In this document: positions 29,045 through 37,086 of the stretch, one piece after another
Layout: each line of letters starts with the position of its first letter
Numbering within the stretch: position 1 is the first letter of the stretch
Assembly (NCBI RefSeq): GCF_902706035.1
Contig: NZ_CACSJA010000004.1
Location: 1 to 64,000, forward strand
Direction: 5' to 3'
Length of the DNA stretch: 64,000 nt
Origin: Pantoea sp. 18069
Lineage (GTDB): Bacteria; Pseudomonadota; Gammaproteobacteria; Burkholderiales; Burkholderiaceae_C
Made by a program: the position numbers and the translations under genes
The notes under the pieces: model-generated
The model's database searches: none
What the model saw: the letters and a program-made list of their open reading frames with translations, nothing else
What the model was told of the DNA's origin: nothing

Positions 29045-29060
29045 TGGCGTAAGCCTCTCC

Positions 29061-29092
29061 AAAAAACAGCCGGCAATGCCGGCTGTTTTTTC
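29061..29092. terminator. Bidirectional rho-independent terminator
   Basis: AAAAAACAGCCGGC-AAT-GCCGGCTGTTTTTT is symmetric, with an A tract on one side and a T tract on the other. It can stop dolP transcription on the plus strand and the convergent reductase gene on the minus strand. Confidence 0.93.
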
Positions 29093-29144
29093 TGCGGGGC
29101 TGGGTGTTTACCGTTCGCCCCAAGGCAAAAACGCGGTGTGGGGG

Positions 29145-30047
29145 TTATTTCAAGCGCTTGATCAGGCTGGAGGTATCCCAGCGGCTGCCGCCCATCTGCT
29201 GCACGTCGGCGTAGAACTGGTCGACGAGCGCGGTGACCGGCAGGCGTGCGCCGTTGCGGCGCGCTTCGTCGAGCACCAGGCCCAGGTCCTTGCGCATCCA
29301 GTCGACGGCAAAGCCGAAGTCGAATTCGTCGGCGACCATGGTCTTGCCGCGCTGGTCCATCTGCCAGCTCTGCGCCGCGCCCTTGCCTATGACGTCGAGC
29401 ACCTGCGCCATGTCCAGGCCGGCCTTGCCGCCAAACGCAATCGCTTCGGACAGGCCCTGGATCAGGCCCGCGAGGCAGATCTGGTTGACCATCTTCGCGA
29501 GCTGGCCCGCGCCGCTGTCGCCGAGCAGCGTGCAGGCGCGCGAGAAGGCCATGGCCACGGGCTGGATGCTGGCAAAGGCCGCGGCATCGCCGCCGCACAT
29601 CACCGTGAGCTGGCCGTTCTGGGCGCCGGCCTGGCCGCCCGAGACCGGCGCGTCGATGAACTGCAGGCCCAGGGCCTGGGCCGCGGCATTGAGTTCGCGC
29701 GCGACTTCGGCCGAGGCCGTGGTGTGGTCGACAAAGACCGCGCCGGGCTGCATGCCCGCGAGCGCGCCCTGCGCGCCGAGCACCACCGAGCGCAGGTCGT
29801 CGTCATTGCCGACGCAGCAGAACACGATATCGGCGCCTTCGGCGGCTTCGCGCGGGGTGGCGGCGTGGCGCGGCGCAGCGGTGTCGGCGTACTCGGCGCA
29901 CCACTGCGTGGCCTTTGCGGGGCTGCGGTTGTAGACCGTGACGCGGTGGCCGGCACGCGCGAGGTGGCCGGCCATGGGGTAACCCATCACACCCAGACCC
30001 AGGAAGGCCACGGAGCGTGAAAGAGTGGTATTCGAGAGATTAGACAT
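29145..30047 (-). CDS. NAD(P)-dependent beta-hydroxyacid dehydrogenase (HIBADH family)
   Basis: 300 residues. The N-terminal Rossmann motif is VAFLGLGVMGYPMAGHLARAG; the substrate motif FIDAPVSGGQAGAQNGQLTV lies at about 130-149; the catalytic Lys185 is in GQLAKMVNQICLAG. The family includes 3-hydroxyisobutyrate dehydrogenase, tartronate semialdehyde reductase and glyoxylate/succinic semialdehyde reductase; sequence alone does not choose between them. No pathway neighbours are present. It has its own spacer upstream (30048-30124) and shares the terminator at 29061-29092. Confidence 0.9.
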   Translation of the reverse strand: MSNLSNTTLSRSVAFLGLGVMGYPMAGHLARAGHRVTVYNRSPAKATQWCAEYADTAAPRHAATPREAAEGADIVFCCVGNDDDLRSVVLGAQGALAGMQPGAVFVDHTTASAEVARELNAAAQALGLQFIDAPVSGGQAGAQNGQLTVMCGGDAAAFASIQPVAMAFSRACTLLGDSGAGQLAKMVNQICLAGLIQGLSEAIAFGGKAGLDMAQVLDVIGKGAAQSWQMDQRGKTMVADEFDFGFAVDWMRKDLGLVLDEARRNGARLPVTALVDQFYADVQQMGGSRWDTSSLIKRLK

Positions 30048-30124
30048 AAGTTATCAAATTTCAGATGGGAAAAGGTCCGAACGTAGGCAAAGCGTATCCA
30101 TAGTGCCATCACTGCTAGCGGCCT

Positions 30125-30242
30125 CTGAAACTGGCGTGCTCCAGGTCAGGGGCACCGAGCAAGGGCCGCCCCGCAGCGATGGTGCCGTCCCCCTCCACCG
30201 AAGGATGAGAGGGGGAAGCGGCGCCAGCCGCTCAGGGGGTGC
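30125..30242 (-). repeat. Dispersed intergenic repeat, copy 3
   Basis: On the minus strand it starts with CACCCCCTGAGC two bases after the pilU TAA and carries the hairpin GCGGCTGGCGCCGC. The central part CTTCCCCCTCTCATCC, TTCGGTGGAGGGGG and GGCACCATCGCTGC is nearly identical to copy 2. The far end shares TGAAACTGGCGTG with copy 1. Confidence 0.88.
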
Positions 30243-30243
30243 C

Positions 30244-31380
30244 TTAAACGATAGCGAAATGCTCTGTGCCTGACGATAGGTCGAGGTTGCGCGCGCGCTG
30301 GCTGTTGAGCTTGATGTTCAGGCGCAGGTCATTGACCGAGTCGGCATTGCGCAGCGCGTCTTCGTAGGTGATCTGCTGGGTCTCGAACAGATCGTACAGC
30401 GCCTGGTCGAAGGTCTGCATGCCCAGGTCGCGCCCTTTCTTCATGATTTCCTTGATCTCGGCGACTTCGCCCTTGAAGATCAGATCGGAAATCAGCGGCG
30501 TGTTGAGCAGCACTTCCATGGCCGCGACCCGGCCCTTGCTGTCCTGCTTGGCGATCAGCCGCTGCGAGACCATGGCGCGCAGGTTCAGCGACAGGTCCAT
30601 CAGCAGTTGCTGGCGCCGCTCTTCGGGGAAGAAGTTGACGATGCGGTCGAGCGCCTGGTTGGCGCTGTTGGCGTGCAGCGTGGCCAGGCACAGGTGGCCG
30701 GTTTCGGAGAACGCGATCGCGTGCTCCATGGTCTCGCGATCGCGGATCTCGCCCATCAGGATCACGTCGGGCGCCTGGCGCAGCGTGTTCTTGAGCGCGG
30801 CTTCCCAGCTGTCGGTGTCGAGGCCGACTTCGCGCTGGGTGATGACGCAGTTCTTGTGCGGGTGCACGAATTCGATAGGGTCCTCGACGGTGATGATGTG
30901 GCCGAACGAGTTCTCGTTGCGCCAGTCGACCATTGCCGCGAGCGTGGTCGACTTGCCCGAGCCCGTGGCGCCGACCAGGATGCACAGGCCGCGCTTGCAC
31001 ATCGCGATTTCCTTGAGCACCTGCGGCACGCCGAGCTTGTCGATGGTCGGCACCGTCATCGGGATGGTGCGCATGACCATGCCGATGCGCCCCTGCTGCA
31101 TGAAGGTGTTGACGCGAAAGCGCCCTATGCCCGCGGGCGAGATCGCGAAGTTGCTTTCCTTGGTGCGCTCGAAGTCGGCGATCTGCTTGTCGCTCATGAT
31201 CGAGCGCGCGAGCGTCAGCGTGTGCAGCGGCGTCAGCGGCTGGGGCGAGACCTTGGTGATCTTGCCGTCGACCTTGATGGCCGGCGGAAACTCCGCGGTG
31301 ATGAACAGGTCGCTGCCGTTGCGGCTGACCATGAGCTGGAGCAGATCGTTGATGAATTTACTGGCCTGGTCTCGTTCCAT
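30244..31380 (-). CDS. pilU: Type IV pilus retraction ATPase PilU
   Basis: 378 residues, hexameric secretion-type ATPase of the inner face of the membrane. Walker A GATGSGKS at 137-144, the Asp box TVEDPIEFVH, Walker B ILMGEIRD and the His box LCLATLHANS are all present. PilU differs from PilT by its C-terminal extension, present here and ending SGTEHFAIV. It assists PilT in pilus retraction for twitching motility. It is downstream of pilT and a cNMP-sensor gene on the same strand, probably one operon. Repeat copy 3 follows its stop. Confidence 0.96.
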   Translation of the reverse strand: MERDQASKFINDLLQLMVSRNGSDLFITAEFPPAIKVDGKITKVSPQPLTPLHTLTLARSIMSDKQIADFERTKESNFAISPAGIGRFRVNTFMQQGRIGMVMRTIPMTVPTIDKLGVPQVLKEIAMCKRGLCILVGATGSGKSTTLAAMVDWRNENSFGHIITVEDPIEFVHPHKNCVITQREVGLDTDSWEAALKNTLRQAPDVILMGEIRDRETMEHAIAFSETGHLCLATLHANSANQALDRIVNFFPEERRQQLLMDLSLNLRAMVSQRLIAKQDSKGRVAAMEVLLNTPLISDLIFKGEVAEIKEIMKKGRDLGMQTFDQALYDLFETQQITYEDALRNADSVNDLRLNIKLNSQRARNLDLSSGTEHFAIV

Positions 31381-31428
31381 GGGATTCTCCGGTGACTGGG
31401 GCAGTGCCTGCGCCAGAATGCGATGGGG

Positions 31429-32052
31429 CTAGGGCGATTGATGGCCCAGGCGGCTGCTCACGGCCCGCAGGCGCACCGAGAGCTTGCGGGCCAGGATGGC
31501 GATCAACTGGGCGGCGAGCGCGGGATCGTGCACCAGCATGTCGTCCAGGGCTTCGGCGCTGAGCACCGCGAGTTCGCTGTCCACCAGCGTGGTGCAGCTC
31601 GAGAAGCGCTGGCCGCTGTCGAGCAGCGACATTTCGCCGAGCAGGTCGCCCGGCCCGGTTTGCGCCAGGCGCAGCGTTTCGCCCCAGGGCTGGCGGCGAT
31701 TGACGACCAGCTCGCCGCTGAGCACCACCACCATGAAGTTGCCGTACTCGTCCTGCAGGATGACGTCGCGCTGGGCCTTGACGGCCGCGAAGTGCAGATA
31801 GCGCTCCATGCGCGCCAGCGCTTCGGGCGTGAGCGTCGACAGATGGCGGTCATGCGCCCACAGCGCCTGCAGCGTGCGCAGCGCGGCGCGCGCCGACAGG
31901 GGCCGCGCGCCGAGCTCGACGGCGCGCGCTTCCCAGGGCACGAGCGGGCCCTGGTTGCCCTGGTGCCAGGCGGTGGCGAAGAACGCCGACTCGGCCTCCT
32001 GGCGCAAGGCCTCGGCTTGCTGCGTCTGGCGCAGCCGCTGCAGGATGCGCAT
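31429..32052 (-). CDS. Cyclic-nucleotide-binding domain protein between pilT and pilU
   Basis: 207 residues from the ATG at 32052 (a GTG at 32097 would add 15 residues). A helical N-terminal part of about 75 residues is followed by a cNMP-binding beta-roll (about 75-190): VKAQRDVILQDEYGNFMVVVLSG and the phosphate-binding-cassette-like GDLLGEMSLLDSGQRFSS. After the roll only one helix remains; the C-terminal helix-turn-helix of Crp/Fnr regulators is absent, so it is a sensor rather than a DNA-binding protein. Its place inside the pilT-pilU operon suggests it ties pilus retraction to a cyclic nucleotide. The ligand is unknown. Confidence 0.88.
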   Translation of the reverse strand: MRILQRLRQTQQAEALRQEAESAFFATAWHQGNQGPLVPWEARAVELGARPLSARAALRTLQALWAHDRHLSTLTPEALARMERYLHFAAVKAQRDVILQDEYGNFMVVVLSGELVVNRRQPWGETLRLAQTGPGDLLGEMSLLDSGQRFSSCTTLVDSELAVLSAEALDDMLVHDPALAAQLIAILARKLSVRLRAVSSRLGHQSP

Positions 32053-32131
32053 CACCGCGCGCTCCCGGCGCCGACCTGCGGGTGGCGGGCGTGGCACGGA
32101 CGCAGGGGCGAAGTCATGGTTGCCAGGGGGT

Positions 32132-33175
32132 TCAACCGGGGAAGTTGTCCGGAATCTTGGCCTTGCCGCGCGCTTCGGCCGCGCTGATGATGTTGCGGCG
32201 CACCAGGTCGGTGAGGTTCTGGTCCAGCGTCTGCATGCCGACGTTCTGGCTGGTCTGGATGGTGGAGTACATCTGCGCGACCTTGGCTTCGCGGATCAGG
32301 TTGCGGATGGCGCTGGTTCCGAGCATGATTTCGTGCGCGGCGACGCGGCCCGTGCCGTCCCTGGTCTTGCACAGGGTCTGCGAAATGACGGCCTGCAGCG
32401 ACTCCGACAGCATGGCGCGCACCATTTCCTTTTCCTCGGCGGGGAAGACGTCGATGATACGGTCTATGGTCTTCGCGGCGCTCGAGGTGTGCAGCGTGCC
32501 GAACACCAGATGGCCGGTTTCCGCGGCCGTCATCGCCAGGCGTATGGTCTCGAGGTCGCGCATTTCGCCGACCAGGATCGCGTCCGGATCCTCGCGCAGC
32601 GCCGAGCGCAGAGCGGCCGCGAACGAATGCGTCATCGGCCCGACTTCACGCTGGTTGATCAGGCATTTCTTGGAGTCGTGGACGAACTCGATAGGGTCCT
32701 CGACGGTCAGGATATGGCCGTACTCGGTCTCGTTGAGGTAGTTGACCATGGCCGCGAGCGTGGTCGACTTGCCCGAGCCCGTGGGCCCGGTCACGAGCAC
32801 CAGGCCGCGCGGCTTGAGCGCGAGTTCGGCGAAGATCTTGGGCGCGTTGAGCTGCTCGAGCGTCAGGATCTTGCTGGGAATGGTGCGAAACACCGCGGCC
32901 GCGCCGCGGTGCTGGTTGAAGGCGTTGACGCGAAAACGCGCCAGGCCTTCGATCTCGAACGAGAAGTCGATTTCCAGGAATTCATCGTAGACCTTGCGCT
33001 GGGCATCGCTCATGATGTCGTAGATCATCGCGTGCACGGTCTTGTGGTCCAGTGCGTCGACATTGATGCGCCGCACGTCGCCATGCACGCGGATCATGGG
33101 CGGCAGGCCCGCGGAAAGGTGCAGATCGGATGCCTTGTTCTTGACGCTGAACGCCAGCAATTGGGTGATGTCCAC
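32132..33175 (-). CDS. pilT: Type IV pilus retraction ATPase PilT
   Basis: 347 residues. MDITQLLAFSVKNKASDLHLS is the classic opening; Walker A GPTGSGKS at 130-137, TVEDPIEFVHDSKK, the Walker B ILVGEMRD and LVFGTLHTSSAAKTIDRI follow. PilT powers pilus depolymerisation, twitching and DNA uptake. It is the first gene of the pilT / cNMP-sensor / pilU group and divergent from yggS, with only 38 bp between the starts. Confidence 0.97.
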   Translation of the reverse strand: MDITQLLAFSVKNKASDLHLSAGLPPMIRVHGDVRRINVDALDHKTVHAMIYDIMSDAQRKVYDEFLEIDFSFEIEGLARFRVNAFNQHRGAAAVFRTIPSKILTLEQLNAPKIFAELALKPRGLVLVTGPTGSGKSTTLAAMVNYLNETEYGHILTVEDPIEFVHDSKKCLINQREVGPMTHSFAAALRSALREDPDAILVGEMRDLETIRLAMTAAETGHLVFGTLHTSSAAKTIDRIIDVFPAEEKEMVRAMLSESLQAVISQTLCKTRDGTGRVAAHEIMLGTSAIRNLIREAKVAQMYSTIQTSQNVGMQTLDQNLTDLVRRNIISAAEARGKAKIPDNFPG

Positions 33176-33213
33176 GAAAGGCCCTTTGTCGTTTGGTACG
33201 CTTGTCGGTGATT

Positions 33214-33936
33214 ATGACAATGATTGGTAACAACCTCCAACAGATCCGCGCGCGCCTGGACCAGGCCTGCGTGGACGCCGAACGCGCGCCGGGCAGTGTC
33301 GCGTTGCTCGCCGTTTCCAAGACGTTCGGCCCCGACGCGGTGCGCGAGGCTGCGCTGGCCGGCCAGCAGGATTTCGGCGAGAACTACATCCAGGAAGCGG
33401 TCGAGAAGATCGCCATCCTGCGCGAGATGGCCTGGCCGCCGGGGCAGGCACCGCTGCGCTGGCACTGCATAGGCCCTATCCAGAGCAACAAGACGCGGCT
33501 GGTGGCCGAGCACTTCGACTGGGCGCACAGCGTGGACCGGCTCAAGATCGCGCAGCGCCTGTCGGACCAGCGGCCCGAGGGCATGGCGCCGCTGCAGGTC
33601 TGCCTGCAGGTCAATCCCGACGGCGGCGCGGCCAAGTCCGGCGTGCCGCCCGAGGAAGCGCTGGCGCTGGCCCAGGCGGTGGCGCTGCTGCCCAATCTGC
33701 AGCTGCGCGGGCTGATGGCGATCCCCGAGGAAGGCGCGGACTTCGCCGCCCAGTACGCGGTGCACCGCCGCATGCGGCAACTGTTCGACACCATCGCCGC
33801 GAGCGGCGCGCCGGGCCTGGCCGCGTTCGATACGCTGTCGCTGGGCATGACAGCCGACCTCGAGGCGGCCGTGCACGCGGGCAGCACGCTGGTGCGCGTG
33901 GGCCGCGGAATCTTCGGCGGGCGCGCGCCGCGCTGA
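33214..33936 (+). CDS. yggS: Pyridoxal-phosphate homeostasis protein (YggS/PLPBP)
   Basis: 240 residues, fold type III PLP-binding barrel without known catalysis. The PLP lysine is Lys36 in LLAVSKTF, the same number as in E. coli YggS. QDFGENYIQEAVEK, WHCIGPIQSNKTR, GLMAIPE and LSLGMTADLEAAV complete the family set. It buffers PLP and affects amino-acid pools. The start could be ATG 33214 or ATG 33220; both lie before the conserved region. Divergent from pilT, a pairing common in proteobacteria. Confidence 0.94.
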   Translation: MTMIGNNLQQIRARLDQACVDAERAPGSVALLAVSKTFGPDAVREAALAGQQDFGENYIQEAVEKIAILREMAWPPGQAPLRWHCIGPIQSNKTRLVAEHFDWAHSVDRLKIAQRLSDQRPEGMAPLQVCLQVNPDGGAAKSGVPPEEALALAQAVALLPNLQLRGLMAIPEEGADFAAQYAVHRRMRQLFDTIAASGAPGLAAFDTLSLGMTADLEAAVHAGSTLVRVGRGIFGGRAPR

Positions 33937-33964
33937 ACACGTGGGCGTGCGCGCGGCGCGTGTC

Positions 33965-34939
33965 TCACTCGAGCGCTATGCGCTGGCTGCGAATCAACGG
34001 GTGCCAGCGCGCGGTTTCCGCGCGCACCAGCTCTTCGAAGGCCTGGGGCGTGCCGGCCACGGGCTCCAGGCCTAGATCGGTGTACCTGGCGTGCACTTCG
34101 GGCCGCTGCAGCGCGGCCGCGATGGCCTGCTGCAGCGCCGCCACGGTGTCAGCGGGCGTGGTGGCGCGCACCGCGACGCCGATCAGGGCCGTGGCCTGCA
34201 TTTCGGCCAGGCCCAGTTCCTCGAAGGTGGGCACGTCGGGCAGCAGCGGGTGGCGCCGGGTGTCGGCCACGGCCAGCGCGCGCAGCTTGCCGGTCTTGAG
34301 AAAGCCGCTGGCGGGCGCGTAGTCGCTCATCACGGCCGGGATCTGCCCGCCGACCAGATCGCTGAGTGCCGGCGCGGAACCGCGGTAGGGAACATGCGTC
34401 ATGGACAGACCGGCCTGCTTCTTGAGCAGTTCCATCGCCAGGTGCTGCGGGCTGCCTGCACCGGCCGAGCCGTAGCTCAGGCGTCCCGGGCCGCGGCGCG
34501 CTTCGGCGAAAAAGGCCTGGACGTTGCGCGCCTGGCTGCCCGGGCCGGCCAGCAGGATCATCGGTGTGCGCGCCAGCAGCGTGACCAGGGCCAGGTCGCG
34601 CGCCGGCGCGTAGCTCAGGTTCTTGTAGAGCGCGGCGTTGAAGACCAGCGTGCCGTTGTCCACGTTGAGCAGCGTGTGGCCGTCGGGCGCTGCGCGCAGC
34701 AGGTCGGCGACGGCGACCGCGCCGTTGCCTCCGGGCTTGTTCTCGATCGCCACCGACTGCTGCAGCTCCAGGCCCAGGGGCTGGGCGACGACGCGCGCCA
34801 TGAAGTCCGATCCGCCTCCGGCCGGGTAGGGCACCAGCCAGCGCAGCGGCTGGGTGGGAAAGTCCGCGGCCCGGGCTGCAGGCAGCGCGGCCAGCAGGCC
34901 GGTACAGATCATCAGCGCAAGCGCCATTCGCTTCTTCAT
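33965..34939 (-). CDS. Bug/TctC-family periplasmic substrate-binding protein
   Basis: 324 residues with a clear Sec signal peptide (MKKRMALALMICTGLLAALP, cleavage after AARA). The mature part begins with the Bug-type PLRWLVPYPAGGGSDFMARVV and has ENKPGGNGAVAVADLLRAAPDG, the YGSAGAGSPQHLAMELLK segment and VPYRGSAPALSDLVGGQI. These proteins bind carboxylates or other small organic compounds; this one is an orphan with no TctAB transporter nearby. The ATG at 34939 is preceded by AAGGAGATTCC, an ideal Shine-Dalgarno. Confidence 0.93.
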   Translation of the reverse strand: MKKRMALALMICTGLLAALPAARAADFPTQPLRWLVPYPAGGGSDFMARVVAQPLGLELQQSVAIENKPGGNGAVAVADLLRAAPDGHTLLNVDNGTLVFNAALYKNLSYAPARDLALVTLLARTPMILLAGPGSQARNVQAFFAEARRGPGRLSYGSAGAGSPQHLAMELLKKQAGLSMTHVPYRGSAPALSDLVGGQIPAVMSDYAPASGFLKTGKLRALAVADTRRHPLLPDVPTFEELGLAEMQATALIGVAVRATTPADTVAALQQAIAAALQRPEVHARYTDLGLEPVAGTPQAFEELVRAETARWHPLIRSQRIALE

Positions 34940-35506
34940 GGAATCTCCTTGGAGGGGGCAGCGCGCAGACCGATGACAGCATTCCTGCTCCAGGGCCTGG
35001 GCGTAGCGGCGGCCGTGGGACAGCGCCGGCGCCCGTCCGCGGCCAGCAGCGGATCGCGCGCCAGGGCGGTGGGAGGCGGGTCGGCAAGGGGGTGTCGTAT
35101 AGGTGGGCGCTGGATGGGTCATGTCATACCCAGCGGTATATATTGAACACCAGATTCGCGCCTTCCCCATCGTAGTCGGTCAAGGCGAACCCGGGCGCCG
35201 ATGCCCGGCAGGTGCTGGACGATGCGGGGTTCCGCGCGCAGGCGGTGTTCGGGCGACGCCAGGGCCGCCCCGGCGAGCGGATCGTTGCGCTGGGCCGAGA
35301 GGGCAGACCGTGGTCATGGACGCCGAATGCGACCCACGCACCGCAGAGATGGATGCCGTCGAACGTCTGGCGGCGATTTCCCGCCAGTGGCGGAGCGTGC
35401 CCAAACGCATGCCCCTTCCGCATTCTTTGCAATGGCCGCTACAATGCGATTAATTCTCATTTGAGTTGTTTCGGCCGGCTTCTACGGTGCGGGGCAGCTC
35501 GCCCGA
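34940..35506. other. 567-bp spacer between the Bug gene and the fecI-like gene, with a possible gene remnant
   Basis: No complete gene is supported. From about 35180 to 35310 the plus strand reads VRQVLDDAGFR-like sequence (exact: ARQVLDDAGFRAQAVFG) after an in-frame stop; this loosely resembles the C-terminal end of class I methyltransferases and may be a gene relic. The last 60 bp become AT-richer and hold the candidate Fur box. No other motifs are seen. Confidence 0.4.
35444..35462 (+). promoter_or_regulatory. Candidate Fur box upstream of the fecI-like gene
   Basis: ATGCGATTAATTCTCATTT matches the Fur consensus in its core (GATT-A-ATTCTCATTT, compare GATAAT-N-ATTATC) and is in the only AT-rich patch of this gap, 45 bp before the sigma-factor start. 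Iron repression of the whole uptake cluster is inferred. Confidence 0.6.
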
Positions 35507-36040
35507 ATGGAGCCTCCCGCCGTGTCCACCTTACCGCCGCAGCCCTCCAGTGTTCCCGCCGTCGAGGCGCTTTACGTCGAGCATCACGGCTGGCTGCAGA
35601 TGTGGCTGCGCAAGAAGCTGTCGAATGCGGCGGATGCCGCGGACATCGCACATGACACTTTCGTGCGCGTGCTGGCCTCGCGCAGCAGGACCCGCATTGC
35701 CGAGCCGCGGGCCTTTCTCACCACGGTGGCCAGGGGCCTGGTGATCGACACCTGGCGGCGCCAGGAAATCGAGCGCGCCTACCGGGAGGCGCTGTTGCGC
35801 CAGCCCGAGCAGTTCGCGCCGTCGCCCGAGGCGCATCTCGTCATCGTCGAGACGCTGGCACGCATAGACCAGTTGCTCGACGGCCTCAAGCCCAAGGTGC
35901 GCACTGCCTTCCTGCTGGCGCAGATCGAGGAGATGCACCATGGGGCGATCGCCGAACGCATGGGCGTGAGCGCGCGCTCGGTCGACCGCTACGTCGCCGA
36001 GGGGCTGTACCACTGCCATATCGCGCTGAGTGCCGCCTGA
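35507..36040 (+). CDS. FecI-like ECF sigma factor (iron-uptake type)
   Basis: 177 residues. Region 2 contains ALYVEHHGWLQMWLRKKL and AADIAHDTFVRVLA with the RAFLTTVARGLVIDTWRR -10-binding helix. Region 4 contains LDGLKPKVRTAFLLAQIEEM and the helix-turn-helix HGAIAERMGVSARSVDRYVA. This is the FecI/PvdS-like group that is switched on through a TonB-dependent transducer and a FecR partner, both encoded next. The gene is followed by the FecR gene with a one-base gap from stop to ATG. A candidate Fur box lies upstream. Confidence 0.94.
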   Translation: MEPPAVSTLPPQPSSVPAVEALYVEHHGWLQMWLRKKLSNAADAADIAHDTFVRVLASRSRTRIAEPRAFLTTVARGLVIDTWRRQEIERAYREALLRQPEQFAPSPEAHLVIVETLARIDQLLDGLKPKVRTAFLLAQIEEMHHGAIAERMGVSARSVDRYVAEGLYHCHIALSAA

Positions 36041-36041
36041 C

Positions 36042-37043
36042 ATGCTGCCCAGGCCCGCTGCCGCCCAGTCCCTGCCCGTCCGCCAGGCCTTTCTCTGGAT
36101 GGCCCGGCTGCAGTCGGGCAGCGCCGATGCCCGCATGCACCGCGCGTTCGAGCAGTGGCGCAGCGCCCACCCCGAGCATGAGCGCGCCTGGCTGCGCGCC
36201 CAGGAGGTCGGCCAGGCGCTGCAGGCGGATTTTCGCGCCCTGTCCGGCGGCGCGGGCCAGGCGTCTTTCGACGCCCTGCAGACCGGCGCGCAGCGGCTGA
36301 GCCGCCGTCGGCTGCTGGCCAAGCTCTCGATCGGCGCCGCCACCGTGGCCCCGGTTGCCTGGCTGACGCATGAAATCGCGCCGTGGCAGCGCCTGTCGGC
36401 GGACTTCGCCACGGCCAAGGGCGAGCGGCGCACCGTGACGCTGCCGGACGGCACGGCGCTCTCGCTCAATACCGATAGCGCCGTGCAGCTGCGCTTCGAT
36501 GGATTGCAGCGCCTGCTGGTTCTCACGCGCGGCGAGATCGCGCTGCGTTCCGGCGCCGATGCTGCGGCATCGACGTGGCGACCGCTGCGCGTGCAGACGC
36601 GCGACGGCCTGTTCGAAGCGCTAGGCACGCGTTTCGTCGTGCGGCTCGCGCCCGCCTTCAGCCTGCTGGTGGTCGAGGAGGGCGCGGTGGCGATGCAGCC
36701 CGCGCAGGCTGCGCCGGATGACGGGCGCACTGTTGCGCGTGCCGGCGCCATCTACCGGCTCAGCGCAAGCGGCGCCGTGCCGGCCGACACGGGCGGCCTC
36801 GACCCGACGGGCTGGACCGATGGCGCGCTGGTGCTGCGCGACATGCGGCTTGCCGATTTCCTGACCGAGGTCGGTCGCTACCGCCGTGGCCACGTGGGCT
36901 GCGACCCGCGCGCGGCCGCGTTGCGGCTGTCTGGCGTCTACCGGCTCGACGATACGGAGCGGTTGCTGGCGGTCCTGCCCAGCGTCCTGCCCGTGCGCAT
37001 CGACTACCGGACCCGTTTCTGGGTGCAGGTGTCGATGCGCTGA
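36042..37043 (+). CDS. FecR-like anti-sigma/sigma-regulator, inner membrane
   Basis: 333 residues. The N-terminal DUF4880-type cytoplasmic part has AFLWMARLQSGSADARMHRAF and the WRSAHPEHERAWLRAQEV segment, which binds the sigma factor. A membrane segment of moderate hydrophobicity (LLAKLSIGAATVAPVAWLTH) follows at about 90-110, and then a periplasmic FecR domain with GERRTVTLPDGTALSLNTDSAV and ALGTRFVVR. The C-terminus senses the STN domain of the receptor. ATG 36042 is chosen; a GTG at 36030 inside fecI is possible. Confidence 0.93.
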   Translation: MLPRPAAAQSLPVRQAFLWMARLQSGSADARMHRAFEQWRSAHPEHERAWLRAQEVGQALQADFRALSGGAGQASFDALQTGAQRLSRRRLLAKLSIGAATVAPVAWLTHEIAPWQRLSADFATAKGERRTVTLPDGTALSLNTDSAVQLRFDGLQRLLVLTRGEIALRSGADAAASTWRPLRVQTRDGLFEALGTRFVVRLAPAFSLLVVEEGAVAMQPAQAAPDDGRTVARAGAIYRLSASGAVPADTGGLDPTGWTDGALVLRDMRLADFLTEVGRYRRGHVGCDPRAAALRLSGVYRLDDTERLLAVLPSVLPVRIDYRTRFWVQVSMR

Positions 37044-37086
37044 AAATTTTTTCATTTTTCTGTCGAAATCTGGCGTCCCGTTCGGC

